A stretch of DNA of 24,426 bases from Prevotella sp. UBA2746 (lineage in GTDB: Bacteria > Bacteroidota > Bacteroidia > Bacteroidales > Bacteroidaceae): contig DEJO01000027.1 in NCBI GenBank assembly GCA_002353555.1, forward strand, positions 1 to 24,426. Reading direction: 5' to 3'. Positions 14,507 to 22,713 of the stretch are shown here, piece by piece (position 1 is the stretch's first letter; each line of letters opens with the position of its first letter). The translations under genes and the position numbers were made by a program. A model generated the notes under the pieces. It saw only the letters and a list, made by a program, of their open reading frames with translations. It had not been told where the DNA came from and did no database searches.

Positions 14507-15667
14507 ATGCACATCCTTGAAATCCCATCATTTTTTCCACCATACGGTGGCCTGTTCTGCCTGGATCAGGCCAAGGCGTTGCAAGCATTGGGACATGAGG
14601 TGCGCATCTTGAGTAACGTACAGCTGGGTATCACCATCGGTTGGAAAGACTATCTGCGGCTGCCTTTCGGCCGCTACGAGCACCAGCTGGACGGTGTTAC
14701 CGTCTTCCAGTCGTTTCAGCGCGGAGTGCCGCGATCCATCCGCTTCAACGTAAAACGTTGGGTGTCTGTCGTCCGTTCCATGTTTCGTGACTATGTAGAG
14801 AAATATGGCAAGCCTGACATTCTGCATGCCCATTGTGCCAAGTGGGCAGGCTATGCGGCGATGAAGATAGGTGAGGAATACCAGATACCCTTCGTAGTGA
14901 CGGAGCATCTGCCCTTGATGTTGCTGGAGGGTGAGTTTGGCAAAGGGCCGCATTACGGGTGGCAGGTGCCGATGCTGAAGGAAGTGTATGAACATGCGGC
15001 GATGGTCTTTCCTGTGTCAGAAGAACTGGTTGATGATATAGCACGCTTCTACGGCAAGAGCTATAAGTGGCAGTTCTTGTCGAACACCATAGACACTGAT
15101 TTCTTCCATTATCAGGAGCGTGAGCCCCTTGCCGGGCGCTCGTTCCGGTTCTGCTGCCTGGCAGATTATTATTTCAGGAAAGGTTATGACATCTTGTTTG
15201 ATGCCTGCAAGAAGTTGCAGGAGAGCGGCTGCCGGATAGAGCTGCACATTGCCGGATTGTTAACAGACGGGAGGAAGTGTCATGCCGACCTGCAAGAGAT
15301 TGGCTTGAAAGACGTGACGACGTATGGCCGGATAGGGAAGGATGCCATCCGTGACTTGTTGTATAGGTGTGACGTGCTTGTTCTCGCAAGTCGCAGCGAG
15401 GTGCAGCCGCTGGTGTTGCTGGAGGCGATGAGTACGGGTATTCCTGTCGTCTCTACTGAGTGTGTGCCACGCAACCAGCGTATAGACGGCGGTTGCTTCA
15501 TTGTTCCGATAGAAGATGCCGAGGCGTTGGCTGTTCAGATGAAGTCTGTCATGGACATGGACGGCTTTGACGGAAAGGCGGTATCGGAACAGATACGTCG
15601 GATGGCATCGCCCGACGTGGTAGGAAAGAAGTTGGAAGAAGTCTTCTTGCAGATTATTCACCCATAA
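14507..15667 (+). CDS. GT4-type (GT-B) glycosyltransferase
   Basis: Retaining GT-B fold glycosyltransferase of 386 residues. The N-terminal Rossmann half begins HILEIPSFFPPYGG and includes DILHAHCAKW and FVVTEHLP. The C-terminal donor-binding half has HIAGLL, LYRCDVLVLASRSEVQPLVLLEAM with the E-x7-E signature, and PVVSTE. These fit the group 1/GT4 family. It would act at the cytoplasmic membrane face in surface polysaccharide or lipid glycosylation; donor and acceptor are unknown. It begins 14 bases after the rpsP terminator with no TAnnTTTG box of its own, so it may depend on read-through. Its last 14 bases overlap the end of the next gene on the other strand. Confidence 0.88.
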   Translation: MHILEIPSFFPPYGGLFCLDQAKALQALGHEVRILSNVQLGITIGWKDYLRLPFGRYEHQLDGVTVFQSFQRGVPRSIRFNVKRWVSVVRSMFRDYVEKYGKPDILHAHCAKWAGYAAMKIGEEYQIPFVVTEHLPLMLLEGEFGKGPHYGWQVPMLKEVYEHAAMVFPVSEELVDDIARFYGKSYKWQFLSNTIDTDFFHYQEREPLAGRSFRFCCLADYYFRKGYDILFDACKKLQESGCRIELHIAGLLTDGRKCHADLQEIGLKDVTTYGRIGKDAIRDLLYRCDVLVLASRSEVQPLVLLEAMSTGIPVVSTECVPRNQRIDGGCFIVPIEDAEALAVQMKSVMDMDGFDGKAVSEQIRRMASPDVVGKKLEEVFLQIIHP

Positions 15668-16766
15668 GTTGCTGGTACAGGGCTTCGTATTGTCTGGCTA
15701 CGTTGACGTAGTGATGGTGTTTCTCAACGTATGCTATACTTTGTTGCTTCAATGTATCGATGTTCTCCGGATACTTTATCAGTTGTACTAACGTGTTGTA
15801 GATGTGCTCCTTGTCGGGCAGGATGTTGACAATGGGGTGCAGTTCCTGTTCACCAAGTATCTCATAGTTTTCTGGTTCGCCACCTCCCACGCAGATGATG
15901 CCGCGGCTCATGGCTTCCAAGGCGTTCATGGCGGGTGTATAGGAATAGGCTTGGTCGAGGATGACATCCTGATGTTCCATCTTTTTGACGTATTCTTCGA
16001 AAGGCAGATCTTCTACTATGGTCACTTCACACTGGTCAGGATAGTCTTTCTTGAGTTTTAGTAACACTTCATAGAATAAGTCCATACCTTTGAATGCCAT
16101 TATGTTACGTTTGATGCCAAGGAAGAACCTGACAGGGTCTCCAGGTTTACGCTGATTTACAGATATGGGCTTCTTGGGGATGATAGGCAAAGGAATGAAC
16201 GTCGTCTTCTCAGGGTATGCCATCTCATAGCTCTTGTAGTATTCGTAAAGGCAGGCAACGATGGCATCGCAGTCTTTGGCAATGTATCGGCTCAGATGTC
16301 CTTTCTCTGAGTGATACCACTCATCGATGACCTTCTTCACCTGAGGAACGTCAGTACGATCTTCGTGTTCAGTATAGAAGTCGCCGTAACGCATGAAGCG
16401 GTCCTCAAGGTTGCTTTTCACCCATTGCCAGTCGTTGCCGAAGGCTCCGAGCACGACATGCTTGTTGTGGCGGCGCAGATAGTCGTAGATGGCAAACTGG
16501 CGCTTGGCCTTGAGCGAGATGAAGTCGGGATTGATGAGCTGTACGATGTCGAAGCCTCGCAACTTAGGGAGCACGGACAAGAGTTTCAGGGCATAGCCGA
16601 CGCTGGAGAATAAGCCTGTGCTTTTTCGGTAGAGCGATATGTCACGGCGGTAGTTATAGATGTTGGTACCGTCGGACACGACAAGCACCTGGTGTCCCAA
16701 TGTGCGAAGGCCTTCTGCCAAGGTCGCATGCAGATTGCTGTATTCTCCCAATAGCAAGATTTTCAT
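15654..16766 (-). CDS. GT-B fold glycosyltransferase
   Basis: Protein of 370 residues with a GT4-like layout: MKILLLGEYSNLHATLAEGL start with a glycine-rich turn, GFDIVQLINP in the first half, and RFFLGIKRNIMAFKGMDLF then YSYTPAMNALEAMSRGIICVGGGEPENYE in the donor half. The usual E-x7-E is altered, with the region reading DQAYSYTPAMNALEAM, so the catalytic details may differ. It is the second gene of a two-gene minus-strand operon, and its ATG overlaps the stop of the family 2 transferase by four bases (ATGA). This points to translational coupling and a shared pathway. It meets the transferase at 14507-15667 tail to tail. Confidence 0.82.
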   Translation of the reverse strand: MKILLLGEYSNLHATLAEGLRTLGHQVLVVSDGTNIYNYRRDISLYRKSTGLFSSVGYALKLLSVLPKLRGFDIVQLINPDFISLKAKRQFAIYDYLRRHNKHVVLGAFGNDWQWVKSNLEDRFMRYGDFYTEHEDRTDVPQVKKVIDEWYHSEKGHLSRYIAKDCDAIVACLYEYYKSYEMAYPEKTTFIPLPIIPKKPISVNQRKPGDPVRFFLGIKRNIMAFKGMDLFYEVLLKLKKDYPDQCEVTIVEDLPFEEYVKKMEHQDVILDQAYSYTPAMNALEAMSRGIICVGGGEPENYEILGEQELHPIVNILPDKEHIYNTLVQLIKYPENIDTLKQQSIAYVEKHHHYVNVARQYEALYQQLMGE

Positions 16767-17770
16767 AGACTGTTCTTAATGAGTGGCAGGGTGCGACATA
16801 AGATACTTCTGCCCAAAGGACTGGTGGTGAGTCTCTGGAACCATTTGTACTTGATGGTGTAGTGATTATCGGGTAGTGGGAACAGCCCTTCTTTTGTCAG
16901 TTCAGCTATCCGTCTTTCCAATTCTTTGATTGAAGAGGTCAGTCTCATCGTATTGTAGAGATAGTCCATCGTGAGTTGAGACACCTTGCGGCGGATGGCT
17001 TCCCGCTCTTCTGGTGGCCAGTTGTCTTCCTGAACATGAAGCCTACAGATGACGGTATGGGTATCGTCCAGTCTCTTTGTAATGGCCTCCTGGTTCGTCA
17101 AACGGGTTGCAGAACCGGGATTTGGCCTGTAGTAATACGCCTGAAAGTCGGTGTCGCACACACTTTCAGCCCTCAGAAGGAGGAGCGTGACAAATTCCTC
17201 GTCCTCTCCATAAGCTATACCTGGGGTGAAGCGTAGCGTTCCCAAGATGGATTTCCTAAAGAAAAAGCAACAGGCAGCTCCGCGTACGTTATGGTTGCGC
17301 ATGTAGGTTGCCCCACTTTGTATGGGCAGTATCTTTCCTTCAGACATTTCCGGGGACGATTTTTGAGTGAAATGGAACATGACGACATCAGCAAGTTCGT
17401 TCTGTTCCTGCTTCCTGATGATGTCCAGACAATGATTGTAGGGCGTTGCTATAATTTTGTCGTCGGCATCAACCAACTGGATGTATTCGCCTGTAGCCAT
17501 CTCCAGCCCTCTGTTTCGTGCTATGCTGACTCCTTGGTTGTGCTGGCGTAGATAGACCATCTCCTGCTCGTAGTCATGCAACAGGTCGACAGGTTGCGAT
17601 GCCGACCCGTCATCGATGATGATAATCTCGCGTTCGTCGGTGGAAAGAGAAAGGCTGATAATGCTCTCCAGGCACTCCTTCAACATGCTTACAGGCTGAT
17701 TGAAGTAGGTAATGATGAAGCTGACAAGTGGCTTCGGTTGCTGTTGATATGTTGTAGAATGCTCAGACAT
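16763..17770 (-). CDS. Family 2 glycosyltransferase
   Basis: GT-A fold transferase of 335 residues. Motifs are LVSFIITYFNQP, IIIIDDGSASQP, a GVSIARNRGLEMATGEYIQ segment, LVDADD for the DXD metal site, and GEDEEFVTLL, which fits the acceptor-side ED motif. The ATG at 17770 is preferred over one 28 codons upstream because that extension runs through the -7 promoter box. It is the first gene of a minus-strand pair and overlaps the next transferase by four bases. It is probably involved in surface glycan assembly; donor and acceptor are unknown. Confidence 0.88.
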   Translation of the reverse strand: MSEHSTTYQQQPKPLVSFIITYFNQPVSMLKECLESIISLSLSTDEREIIIIDDGSASQPVDLLHDYEQEMVYLRQHNQGVSIARNRGLEMATGEYIQLVDADDKIIATPYNHCLDIIRKQEQNELADVVMFHFTQKSSPEMSEGKILPIQSGATYMRNHNVRGAACCFFFRKSILGTLRFTPGIAYGEDEEFVTLLLLRAESVCDTDFQAYYYRPNPGSATRLTNQEAITKRLDDTHTVICRLHVQEDNWPPEEREAIRRKVSQLTMDYLYNTMRLTSSIKELERRIAELTKEGLFPLPDNHYTIKYKWFQRLTTSPLGRSILCRTLPLIKNSL

Positions 17771-17787
17771 CGTATTTCTTTGGGTTG

Positions 17788-17795
17788 CAAAAGTA
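17788..17795 (-). promoter_or_regulatory. -7 box of the glycosyltransferase pair
   Basis: Reads TACTTTTG on the minus strand, 17 bases before the ATG at 17770. No good -33 TTTG is seen at 19-20 nt. Confidence 0.55.
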
Positions 17796-17869
17796 CAAAA
17801 AAATATCTTTTCTGTACTGTTATATCGGAAAAAGTCGGGAAAATGTTGCTCCATTACGAAAAAAATTCC

Positions 17870-17877
17870 TACTTTTG
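17870..17877 (+). promoter_or_regulatory. -7 box of pfkA
   Basis: TACTTTTG fits TAnnTTTG, with TTG (17846-17848) 21 nt upstream. The leader to the pfkA ATG is about 50 bases. The 162-base gap to the divergent transferase holds both promoters and no gene. Confidence 0.6.
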
Positions 17878-17932
17878 CGAGGTCTACATGAGACTTGAAA
17901 CCTGATTATTACTTTTAAATAAGGTATATACT

Positions 17933-18910
17933 ATGGCAAAAATAAAGACAATCGGAGTCATGACTTCCGGCGGAGATGCTCCGGGAATGAATGCGGCTAT
18001 ACGTGCGGTGACGCGTGCTGCTATCTACAACGGGTTCAACGTGAAAGCTATCTACCGTGGCTATGACGGACTGATAGCCGGTGAGATAAAGCCGTTTACG
18101 ACGGAAAACGTCAGCGGTATCATCTGTTTGGGCGGTACTATTTTGAAGACAGCCCGCTCACAGGAGTTTACCACACCTGAAGGCAGGGCGAAGGCTTACG
18201 AGAACCTGCAGAAGGAAAGCATCGACGCCTTGGTGGTCATCGGTGGAAACGGATCGTTGACGGGTGCCATGATGTTTGCCCAAGAGTATGACTTCTGCTG
18301 TGTCGGATTGCCTGGAACGATAGACAACGACCTCTATGGAACCGACGACACCATTGGTTATGACACCACGATGAACACCATTGTGGAGTGCGTAGACCGT
18401 ATCCGTGACACGGCACAGAGTCATGAACGCATTTTCTTCGTCGAGGTGATGGGGCGAGATGCCGGTTTCTTGGCACAAAACAGTGCCATCGCCTGTGGTG
18501 CTGAGGCTGCCATCATACCTGAAGACTCTACCAACGTAGACCAGTTGGCACGTTTCATGGAGCGTGGCATTCGTAAGTCGAAGAAGAGTTGCATCGTCAT
18601 CGTTTCGGAGAGCCCGAAGTGTGGTGCCCTTTATTATGCCGACCGTGTGAAGAAAGAGTTCCCCGACTACGACGTACGGGTGTCTATTCTCGGTCACTTG
18701 CAGCGAGGCGGACGACCGACAGCCCGCGACCGCATCCTTGCCAGCCGGACAGGTGCCGGTGCCATACGTGCCATCATGCAGGGACAGCGTAACGTGATGG
18801 TAGGCATTCGCAACAATGAAGTCGTCTATGTGCCGTTGAGCGAGGCCATCCGGAGTGACAAGCCTTTCAACAAGACACTCATAAAAGTATTGGACGAACT
18901 CAGCATCTGA
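17933..18910 (+). CDS. pfkA: 6-phosphofructokinase
   Basis: Glycolytic enzyme converting fructose 6-phosphate and ATP to fructose 1,6-bisphosphate, a cytoplasmic tetramer. It is 325 residues, the usual PfkA size. Motifs: TSGGDAPGMN (11-20), the nucleotide loop GGNGS (104-108), LPGTIDNDLYGTD with catalytic Asp131, EVMGRDAGFLA, and LGHLQRGGRPTARDR. Gly107 in GGNGS fits ATP use; pyrophosphate enzymes have Asp there. Asn106 replaces the metal-binding Asp103 of E. coli PfkA. It starts at the ATG 17933, following an AT-rich leader. No clear terminator follows, but the next operon has its own promoter. Confidence 0.94.
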   Translation: MAKIKTIGVMTSGGDAPGMNAAIRAVTRAAIYNGFNVKAIYRGYDGLIAGEIKPFTTENVSGIICLGGTILKTARSQEFTTPEGRAKAYENLQKESIDALVVIGGNGSLTGAMMFAQEYDFCCVGLPGTIDNDLYGTDDTIGYDTTMNTIVECVDRIRDTAQSHERIFFVEVMGRDAGFLAQNSAIACGAEAAIIPEDSTNVDQLARFMERGIRKSKKSCIVIVSESPKCGALYYADRVKKEFPDYDVRVSILGHLQRGGRPTARDRILASRTGAGAIRAIMQGQRNVMVGIRNNEVVYVPLSEAIRSDKPFNKTLIKVLDELSI

Positions 18911-18953
18911 TGCGAGAAAAATGAGTATAAATGGCAAAAAGATAGTTTTATTT

Positions 18954-18984
18954 TTTGTACGTTAAGAATAAATTACTATTTTTG
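18954..18984 (+). promoter_or_regulatory. Promoter of the ATP synthase operon
   Basis: TTTG (18954-18957), a 19-nt spacer and TATTTTTG (18977-18984) fit the consensus. It lies about 52 bases before the atpD ATG and appears to be the only promoter of the operon in this window. Confidence 0.78.
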
Positions 18985-19035
18985 CAAAGATAAACCCTAA
19001 ATCGAATTTTTGTAATCAATAATAACTAATAGCTT

Positions 19036-20562
19036 ATGTCAAAAATTATCGGGCATATCTCTCAGATTATCGGTCCTGTTATCGACGTGTATTTCGATAC
19101 CAAAGGCGAAGAAGCTGAGAAGGTGCTGCCTAAAATCTATGAGGCTTTGCGCGTTAAACGTCCTGATGGTAGCGACCTGATTATCGAGGTTCAGCAACAC
19201 ATCGGTGAAGACACCGTGCGTTGTGTGGCTATGGACAACACCGACGGTTTGCAGCGCGGGCTGGAAGCTGTGCCAGCGGGTAATCCTATCCAGATGCCTG
19301 CCGGAGAACAGATCAAGGGTCGTATGCTGAACGTAATCGGTCAGCCTATCGACGGTATGAAACAGTTGGACATGGAAGGTGCCTATCCCATTCACCGCGA
19401 AGCACCGGCATTCGAGGAACTGTCTACCCGCAAGGAGGTCCTTGCAACGGGTATCAAGGTCATCGACTTGCTGGAGCCTTATATGAAAGGTGGTAAGATT
19501 GGACTCTTCGGTGGTGCCGGTGTGGGTAAGACGGTGCTGATTATGGAGTTGATTAACAACATTGCCAAAGGTCACAACGGTTTCTCTGTGTTTGCCGGAG
19601 TGGGAGAGCGTACCCGTGAGGGTAACGACCTCATTCGCGAGATGATCGAGTCGGGTGTAGTCCGCTATGGTGAGAAGTTCCAGAAGGCAATGGAAGAGGG
19701 CAAGTGGGACTTGTCTCTCGTTGACCCAGAGGAACTGAAGAAGAGCCAGGCCACACTGGTCTATGGCCAGATGAACGAGCCGCCGGGAGCGCGTGCTTCG
19801 GTAGCCCTCTCAGGACTGACTGTAGCAGAGGCTTTCCGTGACGGTGGCGGTAAGGACGGCGGTGCAGCAGACATCCTGTTCTTCATTGACAACATCTTCC
19901 GCTTCACTCAGGCAGGTTCTGAGGTTTCCGCATTGTTAGGACGTATGCCGTCTGCCGTAGGTTACCAGCCGACGCTGGCATCGGAGATGGGTGCCATGCA
20001 GGAGCGCATCACCTCAACCAAGACTGGGTCAATCACCTCTGTACAGGCAGTGTATGTGCCTGCCGACGACTTGACAGACCCGGCACCGGCAACAACCTTT
20101 ACGCACTTGGATGCAACTACCGTGCTCGACCGTAAGATTGCCGAGCTGGGTATCTATCCTGCTGTAGACCCGTTAGGTTCCACATCACGTATCCTCGACC
20201 CGCTGATTGTGGGTAAGGAGCATTATGAGTGTGCTCAGCGTGTGAAGCAGATTTTGCAGCACTACAAGGAGTTGCAGGACATCATTGCTATTCTGGGTAT
20301 GGACGAGCTTTCCGATGAGGACAAGCAGACCGTGAACCGTGCACGCCGTGTACAGCGTTTCCTCTCTCAGCCGTTCTCTGTTGCCGAGCAGTTCACTGGC
20401 GTACAGGGCGTTATGGTCAGCATCGAAGACACCATCAAGGGCTTCAACATGATTCTCGACGGTGAGGTTGACGACCTGCCGGAGCAGGCGTTCCTGAATG
20501 TGGGAACCATTGAGCAGGCTATCGAGAAGGGTAAGAAGCTGATGGAGGCTGCCAAAGGTTAA
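19036..20562 (+). CDS. atpD: ATP synthase F1 subunit beta
   Basis: Catalytic subunit of the F1 head that makes or hydrolyses ATP at the inner face of the membrane. It has 508 residues, about 45 more than E. coli. Motifs: Walker A GGAGVGKT (159-166), GERTREGND (190-198) with catalytic Glu191, Walker B ILFFIDNIFRF, and DELSDED as the rotor-contact (DELSEED) loop. An insertion of about 25 residues lies near 211-236, between GVV and ATLVYGQMNEPPG; I believe similar insertions occur in other Bacteroidetes. First gene of the operon, followed by atpC 30 bases later. Confidence 0.98.
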   Translation: MSKIIGHISQIIGPVIDVYFDTKGEEAEKVLPKIYEALRVKRPDGSDLIIEVQQHIGEDTVRCVAMDNTDGLQRGLEAVPAGNPIQMPAGEQIKGRMLNVIGQPIDGMKQLDMEGAYPIHREAPAFEELSTRKEVLATGIKVIDLLEPYMKGGKIGLFGGAGVGKTVLIMELINNIAKGHNGFSVFAGVGERTREGNDLIREMIESGVVRYGEKFQKAMEEGKWDLSLVDPEELKKSQATLVYGQMNEPPGARASVALSGLTVAEAFRDGGGKDGGAADILFFIDNIFRFTQAGSEVSALLGRMPSAVGYQPTLASEMGAMQERITSTKTGSITSVQAVYVPADDLTDPAPATTFTHLDATTVLDRKIAELGIYPAVDPLGSTSRILDPLIVGKEHYECAQRVKQILQHYKELQDIIAILGMDELSDEDKQTVNRARRVQRFLSQPFSVAEQFTGVQGVMVSIEDTIKGFNMILDGEVDDLPEQAFLNVGTIEQAIEKGKKLMEAAKG

Positions 20563-20592
20563 AAAGAATAGCTGTTTAAACAAGGATTGAAT

Positions 20593-20838
20593 ATGAGCTT
20601 GAATTTGAAGATAGTATCACCAGAGAAAATCGTATTCGATGGAGACGTTGAGAAGGTCATCGTTCCCGGTACCATTGGGCGCTTTGAGATTCTCAAAGAC
20701 CATGCCCCCATCATCTCTTCGCTGGAGAAGGGTGAGGTAGAATATGAATTGGCTGGCGGTGAGAAGACTCAGTTCAATATTCTCGGCGGTTTCGTAGAAG
20801 TACAAAAAAACAAGGTTAGCTTGTGTGTTGAGTTATAG
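20593..20838 (+). CDS. atpC: ATP synthase F1 subunit epsilon, short form
   Basis: Central-stalk subunit that links the gamma subunit to the c-ring. The 81 residues cover only the N-terminal beta-sandwich (LKIVSPEKIVFDG, VPGTIGRFEIL, HAPIISSL, GGFVEVQKNKVSL). The C-terminal helical hairpin that inhibits ATP hydrolysis in E. coli (full length about 139) is absent. The ATG at 20593 is chosen over a TTG two codons earlier. It lies within the operon after atpD. Confidence 0.93.
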   Translation: MSLNLKIVSPEKIVFDGDVEKVIVPGTIGRFEILKDHAPIISSLEKGEVEYELAGGEKTQFNILGGFVEVQKNKVSLCVEL

Positions 20839-20874
20839 AACTGAGGACAGAAGACCTGAAAAAGTTATTGGAGA

Positions 20875-21267
20875 ATGGACGTAGAAAGAATCAGTTTCAG
20901 CTATATCAAACAGGAGTTGTTCCTCACGGTAGCACTCTTCCTCGTTGCCCTGTTGGTGATGAGGGTGTGGTTCTTGGATGAAATCTTCGTTCCTGTGCTC
21001 GTGAGCACCATCTTCACCCTTGTGGTGGGAGTAGCTATCGGCATGGTATGGCGTAGGGTAGCCAAGCAGTCGCCTGACAACCTGCCTACTTTCTATACGG
21101 CTGTTTCGGGTTTCCGGCTACTGATGGCACTGGGAGTGATGTTGGTTTATTACCTCATCAACGGCGGTGACACCATGTTGGTGTTCTTTCTGGTGTTCAT
21201 GGTCTTCTATTTCGCTTCGCTGATTCACCACTCCGTGTTTTTCGCACGGGTGTCTAACCGTTTATAA
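20875..21267 (+). CDS. Membrane protein in the atpI position
   Basis: A 130-residue protein with four predicted membrane helices (roughly 13-31, 37-57, 77-95, 99-120) separated by short loops; the basic stretch WRRVAKQ lies between helices two and three. Sequence likeness to AtpI is weak, so the call rests on position between atpC and atpB, size and topology. AtpI/UncI proteins help assemble the c-ring in some species. The ATG at 20875 is preceded by TTGGAGA, a possible weak Shine-Dalgarno. A species-specific membrane protein of another role remains possible. Confidence 0.65.
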   Translation: MDVERISFSYIKQELFLTVALFLVALLVMRVWFLDEIFVPVLVSTIFTLVVGVAIGMVWRRVAKQSPDNLPTFYTAVSGFRLLMALGVMLVYYLINGGDTMLVFFLVFMVFYFASLIHHSVFFARVSNRL

Positions 21268-21302
21268 CCGACTTCGCTGAGATGGTTACACCTATTTATA
21301 AT

Positions 21303-22358
21303 ATGATGAAACAGATTAAGTCAATAATCCTCCTGATGGTGATGGCACTCCTGCCTCTGCAAGGCTATGCGGAAGGTGAGAAGGCCGGTGGTGAGGAACT
21401 GGACATCCCGTCTATCGTTCTCGAACACCTGGCAGATGCCTATGAGTGGCATATCGCCAGTTATGAAGGCAAGCACCTGAGCATACCGCTGCCTGTCATC
21501 ATCCGTAGTTCGAATACAGGAGAATGGCATTTCTGTACAGCGCACTCTCTTCCTGCTAACTTCTTCATCAATGAAGAACAGCACGGAAAGATATATGAAC
21601 ACATGCCAGACGGCAGCAGCGTGCGTCCACTGGATCTTAGCATCACCAAGACGGTGCTACAGATATGGATAGTCGTGGCTGTCCTCATCGTGGTGTTCCT
21701 CTGTTGTGCTCGCTGGTACAAGAAGCACGATGCCAAGAGTGACGCTCCGGGTGGTTTTGTCGGGTTTATGGAGATGTTTGTGATGATGATTAACGACGAC
21801 CTCATCAAGTCGTCAATAGGCGAGAAGCACTACAGACCGTATGCTCCTTACCTGCTCACCGTCTTCTTCTTCATCTTTACGACCAACCTGATAGGGCTGA
21901 TTCCTATCTTCCCAGGCGGTGCCAACGTGACGGGAAACATCAACATCACGTTCTTCCTCGCTCTGTGCACCATGCTGGCAATTAACATCTTTGCCAACAA
22001 AGAGTACTGGAAAGAAATTTTCTGGCCGGATGTGCCGCTGTTCCTCAAGGCTTATCCTGCACCAATCATGCCGGTTATCGAGCTGTTTGGTGTCTTCACA
22101 AAGCCTTTCGCTCTCATGATTCGTCTTTTTGCCAACATGATGGCTGGTCATGCCGTGATACTGAGTTTCACTTGTGTGATCTTCCTCGGTTGGTCTATGG
22201 GCGTCGGATATGGTTTGGGCCTGAACACATTCAGCATCATCATGCTGCTCTTTATGAACTTGCTGGAGGTGTTGGTAGCCTTTGTTCAGGCTTATGTCTT
22301 CACTATGTTGAGTGCGGTCTTCATCGGACTGGCACACAAAGAGCATGGAGAAGAATGA
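21303..22358 (+). CDS. atpB: ATP synthase F0 subunit a
   Basis: Stator membrane subunit that forms the proton half-channels against the c-ring. From the ATG at 21303 it has 351 residues, longer than E. coli AtpB (271). It begins with a signal-like segment ending LQGYAEG and then about 90 residues of predicted periplasmic sequence before the first core helix (VLQIWIVVAVLIVVF). The essential arginine is in FALMIRLFANMMAGH at about residue 274, and AYVFTMLSAVFIGLAH closes the core. A start at 21282 is possible but adds residues that do not improve the signal segment. Confidence 0.95.
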   Translation: MMKQIKSIILLMVMALLPLQGYAEGEKAGGEELDIPSIVLEHLADAYEWHIASYEGKHLSIPLPVIIRSSNTGEWHFCTAHSLPANFFINEEQHGKIYEHMPDGSSVRPLDLSITKTVLQIWIVVAVLIVVFLCCARWYKKHDAKSDAPGGFVGFMEMFVMMINDDLIKSSIGEKHYRPYAPYLLTVFFFIFTTNLIGLIPIFPGGANVTGNINITFFLALCTMLAINIFANKEYWKEIFWPDVPLFLKAYPAPIMPVIELFGVFTKPFALMIRLFANMMAGHAVILSFTCVIFLGWSMGVGYGLGLNTFSIIMLLFMNLLEVLVAFVQAYVFTMLSAVFIGLAHKEHGEE

Positions 22359-22448
22359 ATTTTAGGAAATCCCAAGGATAACCTGGGAAGACCTGGAAAG
22401 AAAAGAAAAAAAGAATATCTTAATTAATAATTTAAAAACTTTAAAACT
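22359..22448 (+). promoter_or_regulatory. Hairpin and A-rich leader before atpE
   Basis: A small hairpin (22370-22374 with 22384-22388, plus a GG/CC pair around an ATAA loop and one bulged A) is followed by an A-rich run with almost no G or C up to the atpE ATG. No T-run follows the hairpin, so it is not a terminator. It may support strong translation of the c subunit, which is needed in many copies. Confidence 0.45.
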
Positions 22449-22691
22449 ATGATTATTTCAACATTATTAGCCGCTGAAGGTCTGGCACAGCTGGGCTGCG
22501 GTATCGGTGCAGGTATTGCAACAATTGGTGCAGGTATGGGTATTGGTAAGATTGGCGGCAGCGCCATGGACGCTATTGCCCGCCAGCCAGAGGCTACCGG
22601 CAAGATTCAGACGAACATGATTCTGACTTCTGCTTTTGTCGAGGGTTGTGCCCTCTTCGCTATTGCAGCATGTGCATTCTTGATCAAATAA
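22449..22691 (+). CDS. atpE: ATP synthase F0 subunit c
   Basis: Ring-forming proteolipid of 80 residues with two helices and a polar loop (ARQPEA, 44-49). The first helix has the glycine-rich pattern GCGIGAGIATIGAGMGIGK. The ion-carrying carboxylate is Glu65 in SAFVEGCALFA. The positions that provide Gln and Ser/Thr ligands in sodium-type c subunits are Ile32 and Gly66 here, so proton coupling is more likely. It is preceded by an A-rich leader and followed by atpF 22 bases later. Confidence 0.97.
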   Translation: MIISTLLAAEGLAQLGCGIGAGIATIGAGMGIGKIGGSAMDAIARQPEATGKIQTNMILTSAFVEGCALFAIAACAFLIK

Positions 22692-22713
22692 GGATATTAA
22701 AAAACAATAGCTA

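Noticed and set aside
17771..17854. 28-residue N-terminal extension of the family 2 transferase
   Set aside because: It covers the promoter box at 17788-17795 and has no likeness to the family.
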